A DNA stretch of 64,000 bases, from contig NZ_JACXSS010000001.1 in NCBI RefSeq assembly GCF_014850955.1, forward strand, positions 682,001 to 746,000, read 5' to 3'. This document shows, in pieces, positions 38,810-48,893 of the stretch; the first letter of the stretch is position 1; every line of letters begins with the position of its first letter. The notes below the pieces were generated by a model. It was not told where the DNA came from. It saw only the letters and a list, made by a program, of their open reading frames with translations, and made no database searches. The stretch is from Methylomonas albis. Its GTDB lineage: Bacteria; Pseudomonadota; Gammaproteobacteria; Methylococcales; Methylomonadaceae. The position numbers were made by a program, and so were the translations under genes.

Positions 38810-40959
38810 GCAAACCGTCGATGAATATGGCGACGCGCTTTAATTTATTGAATGCCACATTAGTATTGGTCACCGCTTTGAGCGTGGGATTTATTGCCAC
38901 CTATATGCAATTGACCCGGCAATTCGAAGCACGCCAACAGCACAGCCAGGCACTAGCCATGATGTTGGCGGAGACCAGCGAATACGCGGTATTTACCGGC
39001 CAAGGCAAATTGTTGGAATACCAATTGGAGCATTTGCGCAAAGTGCCGGGTTTAGCTTACGTGGTCATTTTCGATGCCCAGGGCCGCCAACTGGCGAGGA
39101 TGTCAGTCGATTCGCTTAGCGAATCGGCGCCGGTAGAGGCGGCCGGCAAACAGCCGGAAAGTTTTTGGAATTGGTGGAAGGCGTCGCGGCGACACAGCGT
39201 TTTGGAAATAATTCAACCGATTACCAGCGGCGGTTTTCAAAACGAGGATGCACTATTTCTGCAAACATCGGCCAGCAGCGGGGCGATAGGCGAAGTACGT
39301 TTAGCGATGAATATGGACGATTTTGTTGCGGTGGTGCGCCATGCCATCCAGTGGGGATTGCTGGTGGTGGCGATGATTTTGCTGATAGGTTTGACCATAT
39401 CGCTAACATTGACCGCACGTATCGCTTCGCCGTTGAAACAGCTGGCCGCAGCCGCGCATCAGTTGACCGATGGCCATATTCAGCCGGTGACTTTGGAGAG
39501 CGGCGGTCCGGAAGTCCGGGAATTGGTGCAAGCCTTTAACTTGATGGTGTCCTGGTTGAGCGATTACCGCGCCGAAGTCGAAAGTTACCAAGCCATGCTG
39601 GAGCGGCAGGCGTTTTACGACGAATTGACCGGCTTGGCTAATCGCACGTTATTGAAGGACCACCTGCAGTTGGCCTTGAGTCAGTCACATCGTCGGCAAA
39701 GCTCTATGGCGCTGCTGTTCCTGGATTTGGACAGGTTCAAATATGTCAACGATACCTTGGGGCATTCCTTTGGCGATTTATTGTTGCAAGAAGTATCGAC
39801 GCGTCTGCGGAATGCGGTGCGGGGTGGCGACACCGTGGGGCGAATGGGTGGCGACGAATTTGTGATTATTGTCGATGACCTTAACCCCGAACTTTCTCAA
39901 GCGCGCGAGGATGTTGCCCTGGTGGCTGAGCAAATCGGCAGCGTGTTGCATACCCCGTTTTCGATACGCGGCCATGAGATAAGCACCAGTTTCAGCATAG
40001 GTATTGCCTTGTGTCCGCACGACGGCGACGATAGCGAAGCATTGATTCGCTACGCCGATTGCGCCATGTACGATGCCAAAACGCAAGGCCGCAATACCTA
40101 TCGATTTTACGAGCCGGCCTTGCAACAACTCGGCGCCCGGCGTTTGAACTTGGAAAGCGGCTTGAAGCGCGCGCAGGAACTCGGTGAATTGACGCTGAAT
40201 TTTCAACCCAAATACGATTGCACTCGGAAATGTTTGATCGGTGCGGAGGCTTTGCTGCGCTGGCAGCATAAAGACGAATGGATTTCGCCAACCGAATTTA
40301 TTCCGCTAGCCGAAGAAACCGGTTTAATTTTGCCGATTGGCGAATGGGTGATGGAAACGGCGTTGAATACCTTGGTGGCTTGGAGGCAACAGGGCTTGGT
40401 GGATAGCGATTTTCATATAGGCGTTAACGTCTCGCCGGCACAGTTTTGGCATCATGAGTTTGCCGAGCGCACCTTGACCATTTTGCAGCGCTGCTTGCCC
40501 GAGGGGCAGGGGCCGGGTGTGCTGGAGTTGGAATTGACCGAGAGCTGTTTGTTAAGACCTTCCGAAGAAAGCCGGAAGACTTTTAATGCCTTGCGTAAAG
40601 CCGGGGTACGTTTTGCGGTCGACGATTTCGGCACCGGTTATTCCAATCTCAGCTATTTAAAGCAGTTTCCACTCGATGTTTTAAAAATCGATCAATCCTT
40701 TGTGCGCGATTGTATCGAAGACCTCAGCGACGCTACCATTATCCGCGCCATTATTGCCATGGCACACGGTTTGGGTTTGGCGGTTATCGCCGAGGGCGTG
40801 GAAACCTTCGAACATGCGGAGTTTTTAAAACAAGCAGGCTGCAAATTGCTACAAGGTTATCTGGTGGCCAGACCGATGCCGGCCGAGCAGTTCGGCGATT
40901 TTTGTCGGGAGTTGCCACAACATCCGCTGCTGAGCATTGAATCTCGAGCAGTACGTTAA
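38806..40959 (+). CDS. Membrane-bound GGDEF-EAL c-di-GMP enzyme with periplasmic sensor
   Basis: A 717-residue protein with TM helices at about 18-36 and 180-203 flanking a CHASE8-like periplasmic region, then HAMP (about 204-255), GGDEF (about 268-435) and EAL (about 445-705). The GGDEF motif is at 348-352 with an RxxD inhibitory site at 339-342. The EAL motif is at 481-483 and DDFGTGYSNLSYL is present, so both activities may be live. Translation is coupled to the binding-protein gene by ATGA. Confidence 0.93.
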   Translation: MSKPSMNMATRFNLLNATLVLVTALSVGFIATYMQLTRQFEARQQHSQALAMMLAETSEYAVFTGQGKLLEYQLEHLRKVPGLAYVVIFDAQGRQLARMSVDSLSESAPVEAAGKQPESFWNWWKASRRHSVLEIIQPITSGGFQNEDALFLQTSASSGAIGEVRLAMNMDDFVAVVRHAIQWGLLVVAMILLIGLTISLTLTARIASPLKQLAAAAHQLTDGHIQPVTLESGGPEVRELVQAFNLMVSWLSDYRAEVESYQAMLERQAFYDELTGLANRTLLKDHLQLALSQSHRRQSSMALLFLDLDRFKYVNDTLGHSFGDLLLQEVSTRLRNAVRGGDTVGRMGGDEFVIIVDDLNPELSQAREDVALVAEQIGSVLHTPFSIRGHEISTSFSIGIALCPHDGDDSEALIRYADCAMYDAKTQGRNTYRFYEPALQQLGARRLNLESGLKRAQELGELTLNFQPKYDCTRKCLIGAEALLRWQHKDEWISPTEFIPLAEETGLILPIGEWVMETALNTLVAWRQQGLVDSDFHIGVNVSPAQFWHHEFAERTLTILQRCLPEGQGPGVLELELTESCLLRPSEESRKTFNALRKAGVRFAVDDFGTGYSNLSYLKQFPLDVLKIDQSFVRDCIEDLSDATIIRAIIAMAHGLGLAVIAEGVETFEHAEFLKQAGCKLLQGYLVARPMPAEQFGDFCRELPQHPLLSIESRAVR

Positions 40960-40994
40960 ATTATTGTCTGCCAGCCCAAACGGCGAGGATAGTC

Positions 40995-41804
40995 ATGAAT
41001 ACATCCGAACATCTTCCGGACACTACCGCAAATTTAGGCAAGCCTCGAATGCCGGCGTTGTTTATTGGCCACGGCAGCCCGACGAATGCCATCGAAGCCG
41101 GTGAATTTAGCCGGGCTTGGGCCGAATGGGGCGTAAGCCTGCGTAAACCCAAGGCCATTCTGTGTGTCTCCGCGCATTGGCAAACCGAGGGTGTGCGGCT
41201 CACAGCCATGGATCAGCCGACCACCATCCACGATTTTTACGGCTTTTCGCAAGCCTTGTTTGATATGGGCTATCCGGCACCCGGCGATCCGGCCTTGGCG
41301 CTGCGCATCATCCAAACGATGCGGCAAGTGCCGATTCAAGCCGATACCGATTGGGGTTTAGATCACGGCAGCTGGTCGATACTGTGTCACATGTTCCCGG
41401 CTGCCGATATTCCGGTGTTGCAGCTTAGTCTGGATCGCAATCAATCGCCGGAACAGCATTACCAACTAGGCAAAGCCTTACGCTGGTTGCGTGATGAGGA
41501 CGTGTTGATCATCGGCAGCGGCAATATCGTGCATAACTTGCAGGCGGTGATTTGGCGAGATACGGCCCATACTTGGGCGGTAAGGTTTGCCGAACGGGTT
41601 AAACAGTTAATTGCCGGCCAAGATCATCGCGGGTTAGTCAGGTACCGGGAGATAAGCGATGCGGCCTTGGCAATTCCTACAGACGAACATTTTTTGCCCT
41701 TGCTTTACATCCTCGGTTTGCAAGACGAGGGCGAAAAAGTCCAATTTTTAACGGACAAAACCACGCTGGGCGCTATTTCGATGTTGTCTATCCAAGTGGG
41801 CTAA
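40995..41804 (+). CDS. ygiD: LigB-family extradiol dioxygenase (YgiD, 4,5-DOPA dioxygenase type)
   Basis: A 269-residue class III extradiol dioxygenase. Candidate metal-binding histidines lie in FIGHGSPTNAIE, SAHWQTEG and the LDHGSWSIL motif. YgiD-type enzymes cleave DOPA and related catechols. The ribosome binding site AGGA is near the ATG. It probably has its own transcript. Confidence 0.92.
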   Translation: MNTSEHLPDTTANLGKPRMPALFIGHGSPTNAIEAGEFSRAWAEWGVSLRKPKAILCVSAHWQTEGVRLTAMDQPTTIHDFYGFSQALFDMGYPAPGDPALALRIIQTMRQVPIQADTDWGLDHGSWSILCHMFPAADIPVLQLSLDRNQSPEQHYQLGKALRWLRDEDVLIIGSGNIVHNLQAVIWRDTAHTWAVRFAERVKQLIAGQDHRGLVRYREISDAALAIPTDEHFLPLLYILGLQDEGEKVQFLTDKTTLGAISMLSIQVG

Positions 41805-41816
41805 GCAGATGGCAGG

Positions 41817-44213
41817 TTATTTGCTGTCTACTTTAGCCGCGAACTCCTTAATCAAGGTTGTAAATTGCTGCAACTGCGCGGCGATTTTGCCGTTAAACGA
41901 CTCGGCTGGATATTGGCCTTGAGCATCTGCGATGCCTACGGCCATGTCACTCAATAAACCCAGCGCATCGTCGACCGTGGCGACCGGATAAATATGAAAC
42001 TGCCCGGCCTGTGCGGCGTGCACCACATCCCAACGCAGCATCAGATGCGGAATATTGCTGGCCGGGATGATCACACCCTGACTACCGCTTAGGCCGCGCG
42101 CCGCACAAATATCGAAAAAGCCCTCGATTTTTTCATTCACGCCGCCGATAGGCTGCACTTGTCCAAGCTGATTCACCGAGCCGGTCATCGCCAGATCCTG
42201 GCGTAGCGGCACTTGCGCCAGCGACGACAGAATCGCGCACAATTCCGCCAGCGAGGCGCTGTCGCCTTCCACATGCCCGTAGGATTGTTCGAACACCAGA
42301 CTGGCGGACAGCGAGAATGGGCTGGTGCGGGCGTAGCGGGCGGCGATGAAACTGGACAAGATCAGCACACCCTTGGAATGAATCGCCCCGCCCAGTTCGG
42401 TTTCCCGCTCGATGTCCACCACCTTGCCGTTACCCATCCGGGTGGTGGCAGTGATCCGCGACGGCTGGCCGAAACTGAATTCACCCAATTGCAAGACCGA
42501 CAAGCCGTTGATCTGGCCGACGACCTTGCCGGCGGTGGCAATCATGATGGTGCCGCGCTGAATGGTTTCGTAAAGCCGTTCGCGAATCCGGTCCAGTCGG
42601 TGATTTTTTTCGTCGATGGCTTGTTGCACGTCGCTATTGGCGATGACGGTGTGGCCGTTTTCGCCGGCCCAATAATCGGTTTCGGTCAATAAATCCTTGA
42701 TGCTGCGCAGATGGGTTAACAGCTTTTCCGAATCGTCGGCCATCCGCGCACTGTGCTCGATGATGCGGGCCACGGCTTGTTGGCTGAGCGGACGCAGTTT
42801 TTCGCGGCGAGCAATCGTCGCCAATAACCCGGCGTATTCCAGGCTGTTGTTCTCGCGGTTTACCTGGCCGGCAAAATCCGCAGCGACTTTAAAAAAGTCT
42901 TGAAACTCCGGGTCGTAGAAGCTCAACAGGTAATACAGCATCGGATCGCCGAGCAGGATGACCTTGATGTTTAAGGGGATCGGTTCGGGCTCCAGCGAGG
43001 CGGTGCTGATCAGACTCAGCGCGCGTTCCAGCGATTCGATGCGGATTTCGCCGGCTTGCAAGGTGCGTTTTAAGGTTTCCCAGGCATAGGGTTGCAATAA
43101 CAATTTGCGAGCGTCAAGGATCAGATAACCGCCGTTGGCTTTATGAAACGCGCCGGGCTTGATCATCGTAAAGTCAGTCACCAGCGAACCCATTTGTGCT
43201 TGATGGTCGATGCGGCCCAGCAGATTGCCGTGGTTGGGTAAATCCTCGCAAATCACCGGTGCCGAACGTTTGTGATTCAAATCCACCATCAGATTGACCT
43301 GGTAACGCTTGAACGGATTGGGGTCTTGCGGCAATTCCATGAACGACAATACTTTGTCGCTATGTGGAATAAAGTCGCGGACGTGGTCGATGATGTCTTG
43401 TTGCACCGCGCTGAGATAATCCAGCACCGCTTGGTGCTTGGCGTATTTATCCTTCAGATTGTCTATGAAATGATGCACCGCCAGCTCGGCCACTTCCCGG
43501 TTCAGGGCCTGCAGTTTGCGCTTGGTTTCCTTGCGCCATTGCGGAAATTTTTTGATCGCATCCTGCACCTTTTCCTGCAAGCTCAGAACGGTGGTGTGAA
43601 ATTGGTGCTGGCGCTCTTTATCCAGCTTATTGAACTGCTCGGGCACATAAGGCTCGTTATTGTCGTCGGCCGGCAAGAAGGCATAGCCGTTGGGGGTTTC
43701 CGTGAAAATGATATGGGCTTGTTCGGCTTCTTCGCGCAGCTGGTTTAGTACTTCGATTTCCCGCTGGCGCGATTCATTTTCCAGCTCGCCGGCGCGGGCG
43801 CGGTACTCGTCGCCATCAAAGGCGGCGGGGATGCCGACGCTGAGTTCGTCGATCAACTCGGCCATGTCTTCCTGGAAGCCTTTGCCCTCACCGGGCTCCA
43901 GGCGAATCGCCCTGGGTTTGGCCGGCTGTTTAAAGTTATGTACATAACACCAATCGGACGGCACCGGCTGCCGGCAGGCTTCGTGCTCGGCCAGCTGTTT
44001 GATGGTGGTCAGTTTGCCGGTGCCGTCCGGCGCCATTGCAAAGATGTTATAGCCGGGTTTATCGAGACGGATGCCAAATGTAATCGCGGCTATGGCCCGT
44101 TCCTGACCCAATACACTATCGACATCGTCCAGCTCGTCGGTGGTTTTAAACGTCAACTGTTCGAGCTTGCAAGGCGTATATAATTGCGCTGGCGTTAGCG
44201 GTTTGATTGTCAT
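41817..44213 (-). CDS. Lon-like ATP-dependent protease (LonB/AAA_32 type)
   Basis: A 798-residue protease with an N-terminal ATPase segment of the AAA_32 type (VLGQERAIAAITFGIRLDKPGYNIF, then APDGTGKLTTIKQL in place of a classical P-loop). It is followed by coiled-coil-rich regions and a C-terminal Lon proteolytic domain. The catalytic dyad is Ser652 in EGDSAS and Lys695 in GGVNEKIEG, the same 43-residue spacing as E. coli Lon. This family is shorter than LonA and lacks its N-domain. It is usually a single gene with a poorly known role. Confidence 0.9.
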   Translation of the reverse strand: MTIKPLTPAQLYTPCKLEQLTFKTTDELDDVDSVLGQERAIAAITFGIRLDKPGYNIFAMAPDGTGKLTTIKQLAEHEACRQPVPSDWCYVHNFKQPAKPRAIRLEPGEGKGFQEDMAELIDELSVGIPAAFDGDEYRARAGELENESRQREIEVLNQLREEAEQAHIIFTETPNGYAFLPADDNNEPYVPEQFNKLDKERQHQFHTTVLSLQEKVQDAIKKFPQWRKETKRKLQALNREVAELAVHHFIDNLKDKYAKHQAVLDYLSAVQQDIIDHVRDFIPHSDKVLSFMELPQDPNPFKRYQVNLMVDLNHKRSAPVICEDLPNHGNLLGRIDHQAQMGSLVTDFTMIKPGAFHKANGGYLILDARKLLLQPYAWETLKRTLQAGEIRIESLERALSLISTASLEPEPIPLNIKVILLGDPMLYYLLSFYDPEFQDFFKVAADFAGQVNRENNSLEYAGLLATIARREKLRPLSQQAVARIIEHSARMADDSEKLLTHLRSIKDLLTETDYWAGENGHTVIANSDVQQAIDEKNHRLDRIRERLYETIQRGTIMIATAGKVVGQINGLSVLQLGEFSFGQPSRITATTRMGNGKVVDIERETELGGAIHSKGVLILSSFIAARYARTSPFSLSASLVFEQSYGHVEGDSASLAELCAILSSLAQVPLRQDLAMTGSVNQLGQVQPIGGVNEKIEGFFDICAARGLSGSQGVIIPASNIPHLMLRWDVVHAAQAGQFHIYPVATVDDALGLLSDMAVGIADAQGQYPAESFNGKIAAQLQQFTTLIKEFAAKVDSK

Positions 44214-44502
44214 GGGTATGCATCCCTGTCCGTAAAAGACGCGGTGGTCGTTAGTAGTTGATTACCTTCTTTAAGTTTTGGGCCTTGCCAACTAGGTTTT
44301 GACCGGGCCGCAGGCATGTTGCAGGATTAATAAAATCAGGTCAAATTGTTGATTGGTTTGTGAACTGGCAGTGGCGATTGCCCCAAAGTCAGAGCCTGGA
44401 GTGGCCGGTATCGGCATTAGAGAATAGAATTTGCGGTTTAATCCAGTGTTGGGCGTCAGTGATTGGCCCCACGTCCGACTCATCGCAACCCAGTATCACA
44501 AA
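44214..44502. other. Divergent spacer, no gene seen
   Basis: The 289-bp spacer between the leftward Lon-like gene and the rightward methyltransferase should carry both promoters. I see no clear promoter hexamers, repeat or RNA. A 63-codon minus-strand frame here has no coding appearance. Confidence 0.3.
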
Positions 44503-45420
44503 ATGTCAAAGCAATTCACTCAGCGCAAATCATCCGAGCGCCGCGCGGGCAATGGAAATGAGGCAGCCGATTTAAACTCCCGGGAATATGCGGTCGGCTG
44601 GCCCGATTATGAGCTGCTGGATGCCGGAGACGGTAAGAAGCTGGAACGCTGGGGCGACGTTGTGACGATACGCCCGGAGATTCAAGCCCATTTCCAGCCG
44701 GGTTGGACTTGCTTGGATTGGCAGGCCAGGGCGGATTGGGAGTTCGAAGAGCTGTCGTCTACCCAAGGTACTTGGAAAAAGCTAAAGCCACAGGCAAACG
44801 AACACTGGCAAATTGCTTATCAACAATTGACGTTCGGTTTAAAGCTAACCAAATTCAAACACGTAGGTTTGTTTCCGGAGCAACAAGCCAACTGGCGATT
44901 TATCGCCGCACGGGTCAAGCCGGGCGACAAGGTGTTAAACCTGTTTGCCTATACTGGTGCGGCGTCGCTGGTAGCCCGCACGCATGGTGCGGAAGTGGTG
45001 CATGTGGATTCAATCAAGCAAATGCTGGATTGGGCCAACGACAACCAGGCACGTAGCGCGCTGACCGATATTAAATGGGTGCTGGAAGATGCCTTGAAAT
45101 TTGCCAAACGCGAATTGAAACGCGGCAGCCGCTACGACGGCATCATCATGGACCCGCCGGCCTGGGGCTTAGGCGCCAAGGGCGAAAAATGGAAGCTGGA
45201 GAATCATCTTGCCGACCTGATCGAAACCGCGCACGGCTTGATGCATCCGGGGGCGTTTTTAATTCTGAACACTTATTCCCCCAAAGTGGAGCTGCAAGAT
45301 TTAGCCAGCGCCGCCGCCCCCTGCTTTTCTAGAAATCAAAGCGAAATCAAACAACTCTGGATGCAAAGCAAAACCGGCAAGGCTTTGTTGTATGGGAATT
45401 TGCTGCGGGTGATAGCTTAA
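44503..45420 (+). CDS. Class I SAM-dependent methyltransferase, rRNA RlmI-like
   Basis: A 305-residue methyltransferase. The SAM-binding motif NLFAYTGAASLVAR and the catalytic-region motif IIMDPPAWGLG are visible, and a TYSP motif lies near the end. The fold fits the RlmI/RlmK-type rRNA cytosine-C5 methyltransferases, but the N-terminal PUA domain is absent or very short, so the exact target is open. The start at 44503 follows the MSKQFTQRKSS pattern; the longer frame from 44431 looks non-coding. Confidence 0.82.
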   Translation: MSKQFTQRKSSERRAGNGNEAADLNSREYAVGWPDYELLDAGDGKKLERWGDVVTIRPEIQAHFQPGWTCLDWQARADWEFEELSSTQGTWKKLKPQANEHWQIAYQQLTFGLKLTKFKHVGLFPEQQANWRFIAARVKPGDKVLNLFAYTGAASLVARTHGAEVVHVDSIKQMLDWANDNQARSALTDIKWVLEDALKFAKRELKRGSRYDGIIMDPPAWGLGAKGEKWKLENHLADLIETAHGLMHPGAFLILNTYSPKVELQDLASAAAPCFSRNQSEIKQLWMQSKTGKALLYGNLLRVIA

Positions 45421-45480
45421 ACTTTCGCCAATTGTGCGGGGCTATCGATCGGCTTCACTGCGCTTTGCCCATCTCTTGAA

Positions 45481-46731
45481 TTAACCGCTTTTCCGCGTAA
45501 AAAACGGCCGGGTGGCAAATACACTGTTAGCAAAACGCTTACCCTGCCAAGCCAAGCTACGTTTCAACACAAAATCGAAGCGGAACGGATGGTATTCCTG
45601 TAGCGCCAGCAAGGGTTCGACGGCGTCTTCGGTCAGCAAGCCTGCCTTGGCGAATGCTTCGGGCGAAATCAATGGCAAAATCCCGGTCAAGGGGTAATCA
45701 GAGCCGTATAACAGTCGGCTATGCCAGGCGGTTTCGGTGAGCAGGGTTTTAATCACTTCTATATCGCGGTTGCGCAAAACAATCGCGGAAATGTCACCGT
45801 ATAGCCGGTCCTGCCATTGTTTATCGGCCATTAACTTGGCGAACAAATCAAAGCTTTTGACTTCCCGGCCGTTTTCATCCACATCCGTGCCCAAAGTGGC
45901 GCAATGCGCGATGACGACCCGCACGCCGGCATCCAGCGCCCGTCTCAGCCGTAGTGGGTTGCCGAACAAAGGCTGGTCGGCGCCGTGCAGCGCGTTCTCT
46001 TCGCCGCCGTGGGTGATGATCGGGATATTCAATGCGGCGGCTGCCTTATAAAACCGGTCGCACTGCGGCGAAGCTGGATCAATGCCCATTGCCGGCGGTA
46101 GCCATTTTACGGCTCGCGCGCCGTTGGCGGCGGCTTGTTCCAGTACCGTCACGCAATCGGGGCGGTAGGGATGGATGCTGGCTACCCATTCAAAGCGTTC
46201 CGGATAGGCTAGCGCCAAGGCCTGAGCGTATTCGTTGGGGACAAAAAATGCGGTATTGGCATGGTCCGGATCGCCGCTGGCGCCGTGTGCGCGGTCGAAG
46301 GCATACAACATGGCCTTGGCGCCTTTGGGCGTGGTGTCCATTAACGCGCGCAGGCGTTTGACGAAGGCGGTGTCTTGGTCGGTGTCGGGGATGCAGGCTG
46401 CGTTGGCGTAAGCCCAATGTTGCAGGGTTTGCAGCGGATGCCGCAAGGGCGCATGCATATCCGGCGTTTGGGTGATGCCGCTACCGCCGTCACCGGAGCC
46501 GACGATATGCGTATGGCAATCCCACCAATCGGCCGGATTGATGCCTTGCCAGGCGGCGGTTTCTAGAGCCGAAGCAGGCGTGCCGGAGGGATCGAGGCAT
46601 GGGTTGTTCAGTCGGAACAATGCTGATGCCGGTGTGCTGGCAGAAACCAAGCCAGCCGCCGCTAGTTTTAAAAAGTGGCGGCGGGAATTACAGACGGTGG
46701 CAATTGAATTGCTTATGGGGAATGATTTCAT
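45481..46731 (-). CDS. Tat-exported amidohydrolase
   Basis: A 416-residue TIM-barrel metal hydrolase of the amidohydrolase_2 type. A twin-arginine signal (SRRHFLKLAAAGL, about 17-29) is followed by the metal-binding WDCHTHIVGSGDG motif; later metal-ligand regions include THGGEENAL and LLYGSDYPLTG. It should act in the periplasm. Reaction unknown (a decarboxylase or hydrolase is possible). I chose the ATG at 46731; the frame to 46791 adds a segment before the Tat signal that looks wrong. Confidence 0.85.
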   Translation of the reverse strand: MKSFPISNSIATVCNSRRHFLKLAAAGLVSASTPASALFRLNNPCLDPSGTPASALETAAWQGINPADWWDCHTHIVGSGDGGSGITQTPDMHAPLRHPLQTLQHWAYANAACIPDTDQDTAFVKRLRALMDTTPKGAKAMLYAFDRAHGASGDPDHANTAFFVPNEYAQALALAYPERFEWVASIHPYRPDCVTVLEQAAANGARAVKWLPPAMGIDPASPQCDRFYKAAAALNIPIITHGGEENALHGADQPLFGNPLRLRRALDAGVRVVIAHCATLGTDVDENGREVKSFDLFAKLMADKQWQDRLYGDISAIVLRNRDIEVIKTLLTETAWHSRLLYGSDYPLTGILPLISPEAFAKAGLLTEDAVEPLLALQEYHPFRFDFVLKRSLAWQGKRFANSVFATRPFFTRKSG

Positions 46732-47052
46732 GGTTTTAGAGATCCTTAAGGAATGTTCGGAAGAATAGACATTCATTAGGCAAAAAACCAATAGCTAGCG
46801 AAAACCCCGTTTTATCTATGTTAGGCCCACAAAATTGAGCCAAAATGCGACGTGATTCGTGGGAACAAGCTAGTTAACAGCCACTCACGCTTTTAGCTGA
46901 TTCTGTCTATACTTGCGTCGACATAGCATTCATTCTCTTGGGATAAATGTATTTCTATAACTAAAGACCCTCGCGTGTCTTTCTGCCCATCTCGTTCAAT
47001 GAAACATCTAGAGCCCTTGCCAAAATCCGCTTTGCAATCGCAGGGAAAACCA
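46732..47052. other. Gap before the AAA cluster
   Basis: A 321-bp divergent spacer between the amidohydrolase and the membrane AAA cluster. No RNA, repeat or clear promoter was recognised. The ATG at 46999 is a possible longer start for the next gene, but the AGGGA site favours 47053. Confidence 0.3.
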
Positions 47053-47643
47053 ATGCCCTCCGCTTCATCTAGTCCGTCCAAGCTCAAGCTTATTTTGGCG
47101 GGGATGATGTTGGTTGCCGGACTGGGCTTTGGGATGACGGCTATATGGCGTTCGGCGTCGAATGATAATGTCTCGAAATCCGAGCAAGCGGAATTGATTG
47201 CGGAATTTGCCAAGCTTAAGTCAATTGATGTTGAAGCGGTTGCTGTTCAGGACGTCGATCCTGCTCTGGATTCGATGCAACTTCAAATTCCTCAGCGTCA
47301 GCAGTTACAAACCGCACTGTCAAATCACAATGCGCCGTCAACAACCGCTATATCGAGTCTACCCCATAGTGAGACGAGTTTGGTTTGGATCACCTTATGG
47401 GATTTCGCTGCGGCCGATGGCGATGTTGTTCACGTCTCGACAGCAGGATATGAAATGGATATTGTCCTGAAGAAAAGTCAGACGCGCATCGCCGTGCCGG
47501 TGGATTCCTCGAAAACCGTCAAGATCAGCGGTGTGCATGATGGGGGCGGAGGAATTACGTTAGGCATAAAAAATGGCGCAGGCATGGTTTCCTTGCCGGT
47601 ACTGCAAACCTCTCAAACCCTGACACTGCCCGTGTCGTTTTGA
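47053..47643 (+). CDS. Membrane-anchored protein of unknown function, AAA-cluster gene 1
   Basis: A 196-residue protein with one N-terminal TM helix (about 12-30), a low-complexity linker, and a C-terminal beta-rich domain (WITLWDFAAADGDVVHV, then VKISGVHDGGGGITLG) that probably faces the periplasm. No known family. It starts the three-gene set with the AAA+ ATPase; its stop is 9 bp before the ATPase ATG. The start has an AGGGA site. Confidence 0.75.
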   Translation: MPSASSSPSKLKLILAGMMLVAGLGFGMTAIWRSASNDNVSKSEQAELIAEFAKLKSIDVEAVAVQDVDPALDSMQLQIPQRQQLQTALSNHNAPSTTAISSLPHSETSLVWITLWDFAAADGDVVHVSTAGYEMDIVLKKSQTRIAVPVDSSKTVKISGVHDGGGGITLGIKNGAGMVSLPVLQTSQTLTLPVSF

Positions 47644-47652
47644 TTGATCGGC

Positions 47653-48879
47653 ATGCTTAACACCCTCAGTCGTTGGATGCCGGCATTATTTGCGATCATG
47701 ACCTTTGTCATGTTGTTTCAGTTTGTCGAAGATCACTGGCCCAAAACACCGCTCATCCCAGTCGTTGTATCAATACTTCGTTCGGGGGTTTGGTACATCG
47801 TAGCTTTTGCGCTGTTGGGTTGGTTGCTATTGCTATTAGCCTGGCTGCACGATCGCTCACGATTACCCACATTTCTTAAAACGGAATCTCTGATGGATAT
47901 ACTCGATAGACTGACTAATAAGAAAATCATCGAAGACGGTTTGGCAGAACAAGACAGTGCGACATTTATCGATGCAGAGAGCTTGTCTAATGCCTTGAAG
48001 CAACGTGTCATAGGCCAGGACGCGGTTTGCGACGATATGTCTTCACAAATTCGCCGGCGGTTGGCTTTGTCGCAGCGTGGTAAGCCGGTGGGGGTGTTTA
48101 TGTTCGCCGGGCCGCCGGGAACCGGGAAAACCTACCTGGCTAAAGTGTTGGCGAAAGAGCTGGAGCGACCCTTATTGCATTTCGACATGACGCAGTTTGC
48201 GTCGGGCAGCTATTCCCTTTCGCAACTGTTTGGCATGACCAAAGGCTACGTTGGCTCTGATTCTTACGGTAAGTTGACGTCTGGCTTGCGCGATACCCCA
48301 AATGCCGTCGTATTGCTCGATGAAATCGAAAAGGCCCATCCCGATGTGCTCAAAGCATTTTTGACCGCGTGGAATGATGGGTTTGTTACCGAACGCTCGG
48401 ATAGCCGGCAGGTTTCCACCACGTCAGCGATTTTCGTCTTGACCAGCAATGCTGCTACCGACCGATTGACTGAGCTTGCCGATACTTATGCGCAAGATCC
48501 TGACGCGATGCGCGTTGCTGCGGTTGAAGCGTTACGCGAGGCTCAGTTTGCCCCTGAAGTTTTGAACAGGCTGGATCGCATTTTCGTGTTTCGGCCTTTG
48601 CAGGGCCTGGACGTCGCCCGCGTTGCCGCATTGGAAATTGAAGACATGATCCGCGGTTACGGGCTGGAGATTGTCGAGCAGGGCATAGAGCCGCAAATTA
48701 TCCTGACTTTGATGGCTCGTTACCGAAAACTAGGTAAAAACAGTTCGTCTAGAGATCTGGTAAGGGCCATCGAAGAACAATTGGCGGACTCGTTAATCGA
48801 AGCTAAAAAACAAGGTGTGGCGCGCATAGAGCTGGGTCTCGATGAACTGCAGCGTGCTGTTGCCTATGCAAAAGGATAA
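47653..48879 (+). CDS. Membrane-anchored Clp/Hsp100-type AAA+ ATPase
   Basis: A 408-residue protein with two N-terminal TM helices (about 9-25 and 40-65), then a single ClpA/B D2-like AAA+ module. It has VIGQDAV (about 119-125), Walker A GPPGTGKT (153-160), pore loop GYVGSDSYG (199-207), Walker B LLDEIEKAH (221-229), sensor LTSN (263-266), arginine-finger NRLDRIF and a ClpB-like C-domain. The pore loop suggests real protein threading or remodelling. Most Clp ATPases are soluble and carry peptidase or N-domains; this one is tethered to the membrane and has no protease nearby. The two flanking genes are unknown, so its substrates are likely among them. Confidence 0.88.
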   Translation: MLNTLSRWMPALFAIMTFVMLFQFVEDHWPKTPLIPVVVSILRSGVWYIVAFALLGWLLLLLAWLHDRSRLPTFLKTESLMDILDRLTNKKIIEDGLAEQDSATFIDAESLSNALKQRVIGQDAVCDDMSSQIRRRLALSQRGKPVGVFMFAGPPGTGKTYLAKVLAKELERPLLHFDMTQFASGSYSLSQLFGMTKGYVGSDSYGKLTSGLRDTPNAVVLLDEIEKAHPDVLKAFLTAWNDGFVTERSDSRQVSTTSAIFVLTSNAATDRLTELADTYAQDPDAMRVAAVEALREAQFAPEVLNRLDRIFVFRPLQGLDVARVAALEIEDMIRGYGLEIVEQGIEPQIILTLMARYRKLGKNSSSRDLVRAIEEQLADSLIEAKKQGVARIELGLDELQRAVAYAKG

Positions 48880-48893
48880 CTGATTCCAAGTAT

